Shown here: positions 13,437 through 24,881 of the stretch, piece by piece
Numbering within the stretch: position 1 is the stretch's first letter
Layout: the number at the start of each line of letters is the position of its first letter
Source of the DNA: Neocallimastix lanati (nom. inval.)
Lineage: Eukaryota; Neocallimastigomycota; Neocallimastigomycetes; Neocallimastigales; Neocallimastigaceae
DNA: 64,000 bases
NCBI GenBank assembly: GCA_016946835.1
Contig: JACVTC010000088.1
Coordinates: forward strand, 510,001 to 574,000
Direction of reading: 5' to 3'
Notes under the pieces: model-generated
What the model saw: only the letters and a program-made list of their open reading frames with translations
Told to the model about the DNA's origin: nothing
The model's database searches: none
Program-made: the position numbers and the translations under genes

Positions 13437-14306
13437 TTGGTATCTTGACCTAATGGTTAAGACCAAATTGACTCAAAATATAAGCATTATTTATTAATTT
13501 GCCAATTATATGATTTTGAATAATTTAAAGTTTTTCCAATTTTTATTCTGGTGGCTAGTGTTTATAATACTCATAAGGTTTCTGGTCCCGCGACTATCTC
13601 CTAAATTTATATGGAGAGATTTTCATCCTCCCAGGGTGTTTTTTTCTTATAGATAAAGTTGGTGTTCTCTCACCATGGTAAGTATTCCTGCTGCTAGTCT
13701 GTATAATTAGTATAGAGAGATAATTTAATCTGTGAGAAGATTAGTGTAATTATTCCTCCCTCGATAATGGTTTAAGAGATCACTAAAAAGAAGCTCGTTG
13801 TATAAAGAGGTGTATAGAGAATGTCTTTCATATTAACCATGCTATGAGAGAAGACCATGTCAATGCCTGAAATTTTCTTTATAGCTACAATTATTGCGGA
13901 CTTTAACTTTATTTATCTATTCATTTATTAATTACATGAATATTTTTTTTAAAAAACAAAGAATTAATAAAATAATAACTATTATTTATCCTATTTAAAT
14001 ATAATAATATTTTAAATAGTAATGTGAAATAAAAGTAATATTCAAAATAAAGTATATAAATAAATACAACGAATCTCTCCTCCAGATTATATGATTACTG
14101 CTTAAAAGAATACTTATTCCGGATTAGGGTTTGAATTGGTAATCTTAAAGAAATTATAGTACTCTCCTTCAGAGACAATTGGCCCTGCTAGACTGTCTTA
14201 CTGCATCTTCATCGTTGACGCTCCTGTCGAGATCGAAATAATATAGCAAAGAATCCAATGAGAGTCTGATATGTTTAAGAGAGAAACTCTTATTAATTTC
14301 AGTTTT
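13437..14306 (-). mobile_element. SINE-like / composite dispersed repeat, copy 1
   Basis: This is a GC-richer island in AT-rich DNA. Read on the minus strand, it starts after a T-run/A-run at about 14306. It contains ACAGTCTAGCAGGGCCAATT (about 14200) and CCAATTCAAACCCTAATCC (about 14130), spaced and composed like pol III A and B boxes of a tRNA-derived head. The following stretch, to about 13890, matches the copy at 30190-30590 with gaps (CTCTGAAGGAGA, TCAA...CTAATCCGGAATAAG, ATCTGGAGG, TATTTTGAATATT, AATAAAGTT). The remainder to 13437 (about 450 bases, including GGTCCCGCGACTATCTCC on the plus strand) is not seen in copy 2. It carries a tRNA-like string on the plus strand (CTTGACCTAATGGTTAAGACC). 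It is non-coding. The class (SINE) is inferred. Confidence 0.5.
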
Positions 14307-14844
14307 AAAAAAAAAAAATATTAATTTAAAATTCAATAATTTATTTTTAAAAAAAAAAAAAAAATATATTAATTTAAAACTTAATAATTTATTTTAAAAA
14401 AAAAAATATTAATTTAAAATTCAATAATTTATTTTTAAGTTTTTTATTTATATCTACAAATTACATATTTAAAATAAATTAAAAATTTATATTAATTTAT
14501 TTTTAACCATTTAGAAATTAAAAAATTTAAAAAAGGAGGATTAGATTTATTAATTTTTTTTTGCATGGCCATAATTAAAATTATTTATTATCTTTTAAAA
14601 AAATTTTCATGTATAAAATTCTTTTGAAATAAAAAAAAAAAAAAAAATTTAATATTTAAAAAAAATATATTTATAAAATTTTTAAGAAATAAAAAATTAG
14701 AAAAAGATATAAAATTAAATAAAATATTATAGAATATAAATAAAAAATAATAATAATAATTAAACAAAGAATATTTAAAATTTAAATCCAATTTAAATTT
14801 TTAATAAATTATAATTAAAAAAATAATAAATTATAAATAAGAAA
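14307..14844. other. Intergenic, AT-rich
   Basis: Three near-copies of a unit 'A-run, TATTAATTTAAAATTCAATAATTTATTTT' lie at 14308-14440. Otherwise this is A/T runs up to the start of the next gene. No promoter could be assigned. Confidence 0.55.
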
Positions 14845-15725
14845 ATGAAAATGATAAAGAATAATAAAAACATTTTTATATTATCATTATTGATTTGTCC
14901 TTTAGTTTTTAGTGAAAATGTAGATTTCACTTATAGTAAATATACTATTAATGATATAAAAAAATTTGACATGTAAGTAAAAATCTATATTAAATATTTT
15001 TAATATTTAATTTATATCTATTAAAGAAGTATAATTAACAAATAATTACATGAATATTTTTAATAATAATTGCTTTTAGTGTTGAAGAATGTAGTTCAAA
15101 TTCTGATTGTCCAAACTTCGCTATAGAATGTGCAAAAAATAAATGTGTTTATCCAGAATTTGCTTGTTCAGGAAATCAAAATTGCTACACTTTAAATCCA
15201 AATAAAAACTTCAATATGTTTTTAAATGATGATGACAATTCTGTATATACTGTCTTAGATGAAAATAACAATAATAAAAAAATAATTGCAAAATCCTGTA
15301 ATCTAAGTAAAGATTTTGATAGAAATTACGATGATATACCTGATAATTGCACCACTGCTAAATGTTCTTCAAATGATGAATGTTTATCTAACAATTGTAT
15401 TTCAGGTATTTGCCAAGTGAATAATTCTTCACCAACATATCATTGTAAAAATAATGGTATATATTATGTATGTAATGAATTATTAGATGAGCATTGTACA
15501 AACGACAATAATTGTGCTTCATATAAATGTCATGAAAGTGCTTACATTTGTGTTAAAGAATCTAGTCCAATTGAAGGTGGTAACAATGATGATGATGAAA
15601 ATTCTTCTTCTAAAGGATTAATTATCGCATGCATTGCCATTTTAGTAATTATCATTCTTATGGTATTATGTTGCATTCTTTGTATGAAACGTTCATCAAA
15701 AAATAAAGAAGTAAATAATAATTAG
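14845..15725 (+). CDS. Cysteine-rich type I membrane protein, 257 aa, function unknown
   Basis: Two exons: 14845-14972 and 15080-15725, with a GTAAGT donor and TTTTAG acceptor; the joined frame is continuous. Residues 1 to about 22 form a signal peptide (MKMIKNNKNIFILSLLIC...). The ectodomain carries many cysteines in short repeated patterns (ECSSNSDCPN..CAKNKCVYPEFACSG, then CSSNDECLSNNCISGICQ, then CTNDNNCASYKCHE..YICV), like small EB/WAP-type disulfide modules. Next come an acidic Asp/Asn/Ser stretch, one transmembrane helix (GLIIACIAILVIIILMVLCCILC) and a short basic tail. The likely site is the plasma membrane with the cysteine modules outside, perhaps as a cell-wall or surface protein. 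I do not recognise a specific family. Confidence 0.8.
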
Positions 15726-16402
15726 TAACTTTCTGAAGGGTGTATTTAATTTAAATTATATATATAAAAAAAAAAAAGAAAAAAAAGGTTAATGAAAAAA
15801 TAGTAATAATAATAATAATAAAAATAAAATAGATTATAGAATATACAATAGTAATTCTTTTAAAATTTTCTTCCTTAGTATTTAGTGATAACAGTCAACA
15901 ATTAACGATTTAAATATAGAAAAACACATTAAACAAAATTAAACAAAACCAAAAAAAAAAAATTAAATTATTATATTTTTTATTATTATATAAGTATTGA
16001 GCAATAACAGTTAACAATTAACAATTTAAATATAGAAAACCACTTTAAACAAAACATAACAAAAAAAAAAAAATTATTATTATATTTTTTATTATTATAA
16101 TTTATTTTTATATATTGTACAATTAAAATTATCTAAATAAAAAGTAATTTAAGAAAAAAAAAAATTATCTATGGTTAAATAAATTGTTTTATAAAACTTT
16201 TTATAATATTTTTTTTGTTTTTTTATTTTATTATTATTATTATTATTATGATTATGATTATGATTATTATTTAATATTAGTTAATATAAATTATTTTTTA
16301 TTATTATATATTATATTTTTTTTTTATTATAAATTATTCTTAATTATTCTTAATTTACTTTTTCTTCAATATTTTAATTATTATAATATGAATTGTATTT
16401 TG

Positions 16403-16440
<38 letters not shown>

Positions 16441-16980
16441 ATTATTGTTATATACAATGCATGTGTCTTTTACGTAACATAATTTAAATTAAATTTATAA
16501 TAAATAGTTTTGTTTTATTTTACTTTTATTTACTTAGTATAACCTTAATAAAGTTAAATAATTAATAAATATTTCTTATTATTTATTTATAATAATACAT
16601 TAAATATTTATTATTAATAATATATTAAATAATTATTATTTTTAATAATTAAATATTTAAATATATTAATGATATTATAAATTATAAGTTTTTTGTATTT
16701 CAAAATAGAAAAAAAAAAATAATAATATTAAAATTCTATTCATTAAAATTTAAAATTTTTAGATATTAATGATTTTTTGTTAGAAAATTAGTATTTTTAG
16801 CTTACAATTTAACATTTTAATTTATTATTTTTATTTTATTTTTATTTCAATTTTTAGATATTAAATAGTATATTGTAAATAAGTATAGTTAATAGAGTTT
16901 TTATAACTATGATATAAATAATTTAGTCCTAATAATTTTTTTTTTTTTTACTTTCTATTAGCCCCTTTTATATAATTAAT
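15726..16980. other. Intergenic, AT-rich
   Basis: A 60-70-bp block containing ACAGT(C/T)AACAATTAAC and TATAGAAAA(C/A)CAC occurs twice, near 15890-15950 and 16008-16070. T runs include one of about 27 at 16407-16437. There is no gene. Confidence 0.55.
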
Positions 16981-16992
16981 ATGAAAATATGT

Positions 16993-17359
16993 ATTTAATG
17001 TTAATGTTAATAATTGGAATTATTATGAAAATATAGAGCATTTAACAAACAATGTATCAGAATCTTATAATAGCTACTTAAATAATATATTTCCAAATAA
17101 ACCTTTATTTTATAAATTAATATATATATTAAAAGAAGAAGAAAACTTATCTTATAATGATTACCAAAGGAGAACTAAAGGAACTTGGAAAAAAAAGCAA
17201 AAAATATATAGTGCAACTGATGAAATTAAAATTTTAATTGAAAATTACAAAAGTAAGGAAATAAATTTATTTTATAATGGATGCAACAGAAATGAATTAG
17301 TTAAATCATGGAAAGATTGTTTAATTGATTTAAACCATATAAATATTAATTTAAAATAA
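16993..17359 (+). pseudogene. MULE transposase fragment, 3' third
   Basis: The plus-strand frame reads NNWNYYENIEHLTNNVSESYNSYLNNIFPNK, then KLIYILKEEENLSYNDYQRRTKGTWKKKQK, then DEIKILIENYKSKE and KDCLIDLNHININLK followed by TAA at 17357-17359. It aligns block by block with the C-terminal part of the pseudogene at 9998-11388 (NNWNYYNNIEH..NNASESFNSYLNNLF and the DCLI..LN ending). The zinc finger and first catalytic blocks are absent. This copy is uninterrupted over about 120 codons, so it is either younger or a different subfamily. Confidence 0.75.
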
Positions 17360-18105
17360 ATAATCTTAATTTAAAAAAATGCTAGAAAAATACAAATTTA
17401 TTTACCTATTGTGTTTATTTAATAATCTTAATAGAAATTATCTTTTAGTTATTTATATTAAGTAATTTATAACTAAAACCGATTTATTTGATACTAGTTA
17501 AAATTTTATTAATATCAATATCAATATTATATTATTATAAATTTTATTAATATCAATATACTTTTCAAAATTAATTATGTTATTAAAAATATTAAATTCA
17601 ATAAAAGATTTTTATTATTTTATTAAAATTCTAATTGTTATTATTATATTTTAATAATAATTGATTCATATTGATCAAACATTATAAATATTACTATGCA
17701 AATAATTAATTATTTTAATAGGATCAATTATTCAACTCTTATTGTTTTAATTTTTAATTCTTATATTATTTAAATTAATATATATATATATCGTTTATAA
17801 AAATATGAATTATAAATAATTAAAATAATTTACTTTTCATTTAAATTTTTTTATTTACTATAATAAAATATAATAATTAAAAGACAAATGTTATTTTAGT
17901 AATTATATATGTATATTTTTTTTTATTTAATTTTCTAAAAAAAATTTTTTTAGTCATAATAAACGTGAGTCTTAATTATTTTTATCATTTAAAAATTTAT
18001 TTATTCATTTATAATTTATTTATTCATTTATTTATATATTACATTATAATACGCCATGTTTTCCGAAATGCACAACAACATAATACAAATTTATGTAATA
18101 AATAT
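17360..18105. other. Intergenic, AT-rich
   Basis: Short TATCAATATCAATAT runs at 17510-17560 and A/T homopolymers; no gene is visible. The 69-codon frame crossing into the next element is spurious. Confidence 0.5.
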
Positions 18106-18269
18106 TTTCGAAATGACACACCCCCCATTTCTCAATATGGTGTGTTTCGTATGTGGCTTGTTTTTAATAATTAAATAAATAATAATTAAATATATAATAA
18201 ATATTCTTTTTTATATAAAAAAATAATTTTTTATAATTCTTTTTTAATAGAATATATTAATGTTGAATG

Positions 18270-18386
18270 ATTGTATTTGTATGCCATATTACAACACATT
18301 TTGCTAATATATATATATATAAACATTCTGCAAAAATGACTATGTTTTTGAACATAAAATGCATAGATTTGGCATACAAATACAAT
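18270..18386. mobile_element. Short MITE, 117 bp, 17-bp perfect terminal inverted repeats
   Basis: The left end ATTGTATTTGTATGCCA (18270-18286) is exactly reverse-complementary to TGGCATACAAATACAAT (18370-18386). The interior is non-coding (TTTTGCTAATATATA..CTGCAAAAATGACTATG). It could alternatively be one end of a larger element reaching 19230, because GGAAGCC(C/T)ATAT motifs follow at 18398 and 18977. Confidence 0.6.
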
Positions 18387-19048
18387 ATGTCTTTATTTGG
18401 AAGCCCATATTAATAGATGAACAACATAGGTGTTTGATGCTAAAACTATGCTAAAAACTATACCATTTTCATCAAAAATAAAAATAAAAAAATAAAATAA
18501 AAATAAAAATAAAATAAAAAAAAAAAAAATAAATAAAATAAAAAAATAAATAAAATAAAAAAATAAATAAAATATATATGCATAGGTTTAGCATAATCAT
18601 AGCATAAATATACATATATTAGCAATATATGCTTATATTATTGTTATTAATGTTCAAAAAAGCTATGTTGTTAATTGATAAACATACGCATATATTGCTA
18701 ATATTAACTATAAAACTATATAGTTTATATAAACATAATAACTATATTGTTCAAATTAATTATAAAAGTTATATGATTTATTAAACAACTTAGCTATATT
18801 TGTTAATTGAATATCAAAGCTGTATCGTTAATTGAACTTTCAAAACTATATCATTTATATATAATCATTGCTATTTTTGATCATATTTGATATAGGCTTC
18901 CAATTATTAAAATAAACATACAGGTTTTTATGACAAATATATGTTCAAAACTATGTGTTGATAATTTAATATTTTCGGAAGCCTATATCAATAAGTGTCA
19001 AAATGGTATGGTTTTATACAAAAACTATGCAAAAACTATATGCAAATA

Positions 19049-19229
19049 AACTTTAAAAACCCCAGAAGAACCGTTACTCAATACTGCTCACGGAAACAAG
19101 CGAGAAAATCAAGCACGGAACGCAGTGGAGCTGCGTAGATTTGTCGAGATTAGTTGGGAGTGAGCAGTATGTAGTAACCAAACAATTCAAAAAAAAAAAA
19201 ATATAAAAAATAAACGGGTTTTTAAAGTT
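19049..19229. repeat. GC-rich fold-back, possible structured RNA or SINE relic
   Basis: The outer arms AAACTTTAAAAACCC (19049) and GGGTTTTTAAAGTTT (19216) are inverted copies. The inner arms GTTACTCAATACTGCTCAC (about 19072) and GTGAGCAGTATGTAGTAAC (about 19161) pair with two mismatches. A small hairpin CGCAGTGGAGCTGCG sits between them. The local GC is far above the surroundings, and an A run of 13 follows the right inner arm. The strand and any transcript are unknown. Confidence 0.55.
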
Positions 19230-20289
19230 TATTTTAATATTTCTTTTGAAATAGTTATTTAATAATATTTAATTGAAAAATATATTATATATTTATTTTA
19301 TTGTATTGAATATCTTAAAAATGCATGGCTTTATTTTAAAATATTATAAGCCACATTGTGAAATACAGGATCTCTGTTTTAATTATCATAACTAATAATC
19401 CTAATCCCTAAACATTTATAATGGGGCATTTCGCCAAGTGACGTATTATTATAATGTTACATTTCACCAGGTTGCATTTCAACAATTGAAAATTATTATG
19501 AATAATTAAATAAAATAATATCAATATTGACGTTATTTAAATATTAAAAAAAAAAAAAATAAATATTATTAATATTGATATTATTTATTTTTTCAAAGTA
19601 AATATTTAAATATTAAAAAAAAAAAAACAAATAATAAAATAATAATAAAATAATTATATATAAATAAATTATATATAAAAAAAAGAATATTTACTATTTA
19701 TTTATTTATTATTTATTTAATTATTGAAAACAAGCCACATACAAAAACAAGCCATATTGCGAAATGCTCTTGAATTTAATAATATTTAATTAAAAAAGTA
19801 TTTTAATATCTTTAGTTACAATATATATAATAATATTTAATTTTAAAAGTATATTTTAACATTTTTTTGTTATAATAATAAAAAAATAATATTTAATTTT
19901 AAAAAAATATTTTAATACTTTTTGTTAAAATAATATTTAATAATATTTAAAAAAATATTTTATTTATTTATTTATTTTCTTATAATTATTAAAAAAAGAA
20001 AAAAGAGGATTAATTAAGAATTAAAATTCTATTTAAAAGCCACATTTGAAATGGAACATTCCATTACTATTAATTTTTAGATGTAGTGCATTTGTGGCTT
20101 ATAAATATTTTAATATATTCTATGCAATCATAAATAAATATATAAATAATTAAATAATTAAATAAATAAAAAAAAAAAATAAACATAATTTATATGTAAT
20201 TAAAAAAAAATAATAATTATATTTTAAATATATAATAATAATAAAAAAAAAAGGAATAAATTCGTAAAAATAATATTAATATACTTTTT

Positions 20290-20545
20290 TTTTTTTTTTT
20301 TACTTTAATAACACATATTAATAAGAATAACTTATTAAATAATTATAGTATTATTTTTTGTGAAAATAATATATAATTATCAATTTATTTTTTATTTATT
20401 TTTTTTAATTTTTTTTTTTTTTTTTTATTTTATAACACATATTAATAAGAATAACTTATTAAATAATTAAAGTATTATTTTTTGTGAAAATAATATATAA
20501 TTATCAATTTATTTTTTATTTATTTTTTTTTAATTTTTTTTTTTT
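20290..20545. repeat. Tandem duplication, period 124 bp
   Basis: The block ACACATATTAATAAGAATAA, CTTATTAAATAATTA, then TTGTGAAAATAATATATAAT occurs at 20311 and again at 20435. Only T-run length and single bases differ between the copies. Confidence 0.9.
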
Positions 20546-21274
20546 ATCTATTTTAGTATTTTTTATTTTTTTATTCATTTATTTATGTCAATACGTCACA
20601 TTCATAAAAAAGTTTTTGTATATGAAATTTGATAATAATAATATTTAGTATAAAAATTATTATTTGTAAAATAGACTGTTAAATATGAAAGTATAATTGT
20701 ATTTTAAAAATAATAATTATATATTCCTTTTTTTATTTTAGTCAACTGAACAAAAATAGTTGAATATCTTAATAATTTAATTTGTTTTCTTTTGAAAGGT
20801 TTATTAAAAAAAAAAAAAAAAGAAAAAACTGAGAACTCTATTATCCATTTTTTATTTTTGTATTATTTGACAGTAATTATAAATATATAAAAAATAAAAA
20901 TAATATTTTGGATAAAAAAAGAAATAAATATATATATATTATATAAAACTTTTTTACACTAATAAAATATTACTAATAATTATTTTTTTTCTTCAAATTA
21001 TCTAACAAATAACAATTATAAAAATATTTTATTTATATAATATTTTTATAATTATTATTTGATTATTATTTATTTTTATTTTTATATTATTATTATTTTT
21101 TTAAATCAACTTGAATAATAGTATTCTTTATTACAAAGTAAATAGTATAATCCAATAAAATTTTTTATGCTATTTTTACTTATAGAATATTACTATGCAT
21201 AATAATATTTTTATTAAGTATTTAAAGAATTTCTTTAAATCAATATATTAACATATATACTAATAAATAAATGC

Positions 21275-21315
<41 letters not shown>

Positions 21316-22591
21316 ACTATTGATAGAAAAATTAAATTATGGCATTATTTATTATTACTATTATTATTAGATTTTAGAATAAAAATTAATATTATTTTAT
21401 TTTAAAAATAAAAGATAGAATAATTAATACTGTTATTATAAAAATAAAGATTATACCTCTAATGTAATTTTTAACGATTGAAGGAAAAATGAAATAAATA
21501 ACAAAAAACAGTTTTTATTAATATTATTTCTTTGAATTAATAATATTAAATAAAAAATTTAATATCAATAATTTTTTTTTTGATAATTTATTAAAATTTT
21601 TTTTTATAATTAAACTAACAATTTGTTCATAATTTATTCAATGTTATTAACTAATAATTAGTATTAAAAATTAAAAAAAAAAAAAAAAAAATAAAATAAC
21701 TGCTATATTTTTTTTGGCTTATAACATATACGTATTATTAATGTATTTATATATTTGTATTTATATTTTCTTTTGTGACAGTTTAATATTTAACAGCTTT
21801 AATTTATAAATTTTTATAATTATTAATAATTTTAAACAGTAATAACTTTTTGTAATTGTAATAAATTATTTTTTTTTAAGAAATAGATAAAAATAATAAT
21901 TATTTATTTATTTAATTATTATTATTAGAATAATTTAATAAAGTTATAATTTTTATAATAAATATTTATTATTGTAATTTCTATGAATTAATATAATTTT
22001 TTTTTATTTTGATTGTCAAGTTCTATTTTTTTAATTATTATTGGTATTTATTTTTAATAATAAAAATTCTATGGTGGGATAAACTTTAAATATTAATAAT
22101 TAATTTATTAATTATTAACCCACTGATTTAATTGATTTAATTGAAAAGTATATATATACATATATATAATATTATGTATTTTTAATATAAAAAAAATGAA
22201 AAAGTCATTTATTTATATAAATATAATCAATTTTCAAAAAAAAAAAAAAAAGTATAATATCTATTATGAGATTAACATCATATGTTATACAAATTACAAA
22301 TATAATAAATATTTAAAGTATTAATGTAATTAACAATAAAATAATATAATAATAAAATTATAAAAATTAAAAAAAAAAAAGATAATTTACAATATGAAAT
22401 TTCTATAAACCTTTTTCATAATTTATTTAATTGCATATGTAAAGAACTAATTCATTACAAATTTGATATACTATTCATTTAAATTCCTTCTCAAAAATAT
22501 TATTATTGTTATTATATTATATGTATTATATTTCAATTCAATTATTTAAGATAACATCATAATTAATAGAAATAAAAAGTAATCAACCACT

Positions 22592-22711
22592 TAGTAAAAG
22601 AAATTTATAAGATTTTTGTAAATTATAATTAAAGCTTATACTTTTTTTATTAAGTAAAAGAAATTTATAAGATTTTTGTAAATTATAATTAAAGCTTATA
22701 CTTTTTTTATT
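22592..22711. repeat. Exact 60-bp tandem duplication
   Basis: AGTAAAAGAAATTTATAAGA followed by TTTTTGTAAATTATAATTAA and AGCTTATACTTTTTTTATTA is repeated head to tail with no visible mismatch, so it is recent. Confidence 0.95.
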
Positions 22712-24881
22712 AAATATTTTCATACTATTTTCCTAATTAATTATAGATTTATCATCTAATTAATTATTAGGGAATACAATTATAAAAATTTTTCTTAAGC
22801 CTATTCAGTTACAATGATAAAAATAATATAAAAATTTCACAGGGTATAATAATTATTTTTTAAAAAATAGAATGAGAATATATCAAAAAAAAAAAAAAAA
22901 AAAACATAATAAAAATATATTATATTGTGAAATAAGAATAAAATAAAAATAATATATTAATTGGAATAAAAGTTTAATTAGTAAATATTCTTATGATTAT
23001 AAAATGAAATTATAATATTAAAATCATAAAACTTATTTAATTAGATTAAAAATATATACAATATTAATTTCTTTGATATAATATTATGGTTATTAATTAA
23101 TTTTAAATAATTTAAATTATATATTAAATTCTTTTTTCATTTAGTTATAATTTAAATTCAAAAAAAGTTTATTATCTAAATTAATAAAAAAGAAGATTAC
23201 CACAATAAGTTCTAAAGATATTTATTTTATTATTTATAATTAATTAATATATTATTAATAATCTATTAATTTAATATTAGAAATAAGTTTAAGAAATTTA
23301 ATAATTAATATAAATATCCTTTATTAAAAATAAAAAAAACAAACATAACAAGAAGACAAAATGAAATAAGATTAATTTATATATTATAATGAAAATTTAA
23401 TTAATTCAATTGTTATATAATATTATAATTAATAATAAAGTATATATTATATAAAATATTCAATTATATAAATATGTAATTTTTATATTGTTCCAAATAA
23501 TTTATTTCAACTTTTTGTTTCCAAATAGGAAATGATTAAAATATTTCTTTCATTTTTTTTTCTTGTTTTTCTTTTTTATTTTAAAACATTTTTTATTTAT
23601 AAATTTTAATTATTAATACACAACATCTTATACTGTTACTTATGATTATTAAGAAATAAATTTATTTATATATATATATATAATTTTTTTTATTATACTT
23701 ATATTTATAATAAATACAATTCTATGATATTCATTTTTATAAAAAATGTATAAGATTGTAAAAAAAAAATAATAAAAGGATCATCTATATAACATATAAA
23801 ATATTTGAAAAGATAATTTAAAATTTATTATTTTCAATTATTACTAAATATGAATATTTTGAATACTGTAGTTTCATAATTTAATTAAACTAACACCGTT
23901 ATTATTCTGTCCAAATTAATATTGTTTACTGTGTAACAAATAAAAGTTAATATTGACCAATTAATCTAAATATAAAAAATATTTATGTATACCAAATATA
24001 TTTTGTTTACCACTTAAATATCAAATTCTTTAGCATATTTTATAAATTAGGTATATATTAATATATTAATGTATTAATATTATAATTAATATTATAGTTA
24101 CTATTATTTTATTTACTTTAATATCTATGTAAATTCTTTTTTTCATTATAATATTAAATAGATAATCCTAAAATACAACATATTAATACTTATTTAAAAT
24201 AATATATAAATTAATACTTAATATTAGATATAAAAAATTAAATTATCTATTTTATTATAAAAAAAACATGTATATTTTTTTTCTATTAAATTATTAAATT
24301 TTAATATATTTTAAAGTTTAAATGTATATAAATAATCCAAAATAATAAAATAATATACTTATTAATAATAATTATGATAATTATGATAATTATAATAATA
24401 ATAATAAATATAAAATAGCAAAAATTTCATCTTTTTTTTTTTTTTTTTTTTTTCTTTAAGTTTTGAGTGTTATAAATTATTTAGTAATTTTATATAATAA
24501 TATTAATAATATAAATTATTAAAAAAATAATTTATATATTTTATAATTAAACTATTAAATTATTTAATAATTTAAAATTACTAAATTAATCTATTTATTA
24601 TTTTTTTTAAGCTTTCATTTATTGGAAATATAAAAAATATATTTGCTAAAAAGAATAATTTATAGAGTAAATTAATTATAAAAAAAATAAAATAAAACTA
24701 TAAAAATAAATATAAATTTAAAAGTAAAAAATAGAAAGAAATAAGAATTTAGAGTAAAAATTAAAATAATTTAAATTAAATTTATAAAAAAAAATAACAC
24801 AATAAAAAAAAAAAAAACACTTAAATTAACAATTAAGAAATAAAAATATAAATAAATTAGTCAAAAAAAAAAAAAAAAAAA

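Larger units (their letters stand above)
18105..19785. mobile_element. Inverted-repeat element (family 'GTATGTGGCTTGTTTTT'), split by nested insertions
   Basis: The left arm (18130-18262) runs CAATATGGTGTGTTTCGTAT, GTGGCTTG, then AATAATTTTTTATAATTCTT and TTTTAATAGAATATATT. This is the same as the arm of the element at 33767-34410. The right end at 19726-19770 reads AAACAAGCCACATACAAAAA, CAAGCCATATTGCGAAATGC, the reverse complement of the left end. The centre of the element (TATTTCTTTTGAAATA..TTAATAATATTTAATTGAAAAA) resumes at 19239. Hence 18263-19238 is probably foreign DNA inserted in the middle. That insert includes a 117-bp MITE and a GC-rich fold-back, listed separately. Confidence 0.6.
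19786..24881. other. Gene-free AT-rich stretch upstream of the xylanase gene
   Basis: About 5 kb without a plausible coding region. It holds poly-A/T runs, a 124-bp tandem duplication at 20290-20540 and an exact 60-bp duplication at 22592-22711 (both listed). The xylanase start codon is preceded directly by an A run of 19 (24863-24881), part of an A-rich leader from about 24660. A TATA box cannot be told from background AT. Confidence 0.6.

Noticed and set aside
13441-13620. Possible true tRNA gene (CTTGACCTAATGGTTAAGACC...GGTTTCTGGTCCC)
   Set aside because: The A- and B-box-like strings are about 130 bases apart and no cloverleaf can be drawn; treated as SINE-like.
14588-14791. 67-codon minus-strand frame rich in Phe/Asn
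   Set aside because: Composition is that of random AT-rich DNA; no start context or homology signals.
16184-16438. 84-codon frame rich in Tyr/Phe
   Set aside because: Made of ATT repeats and a T run.
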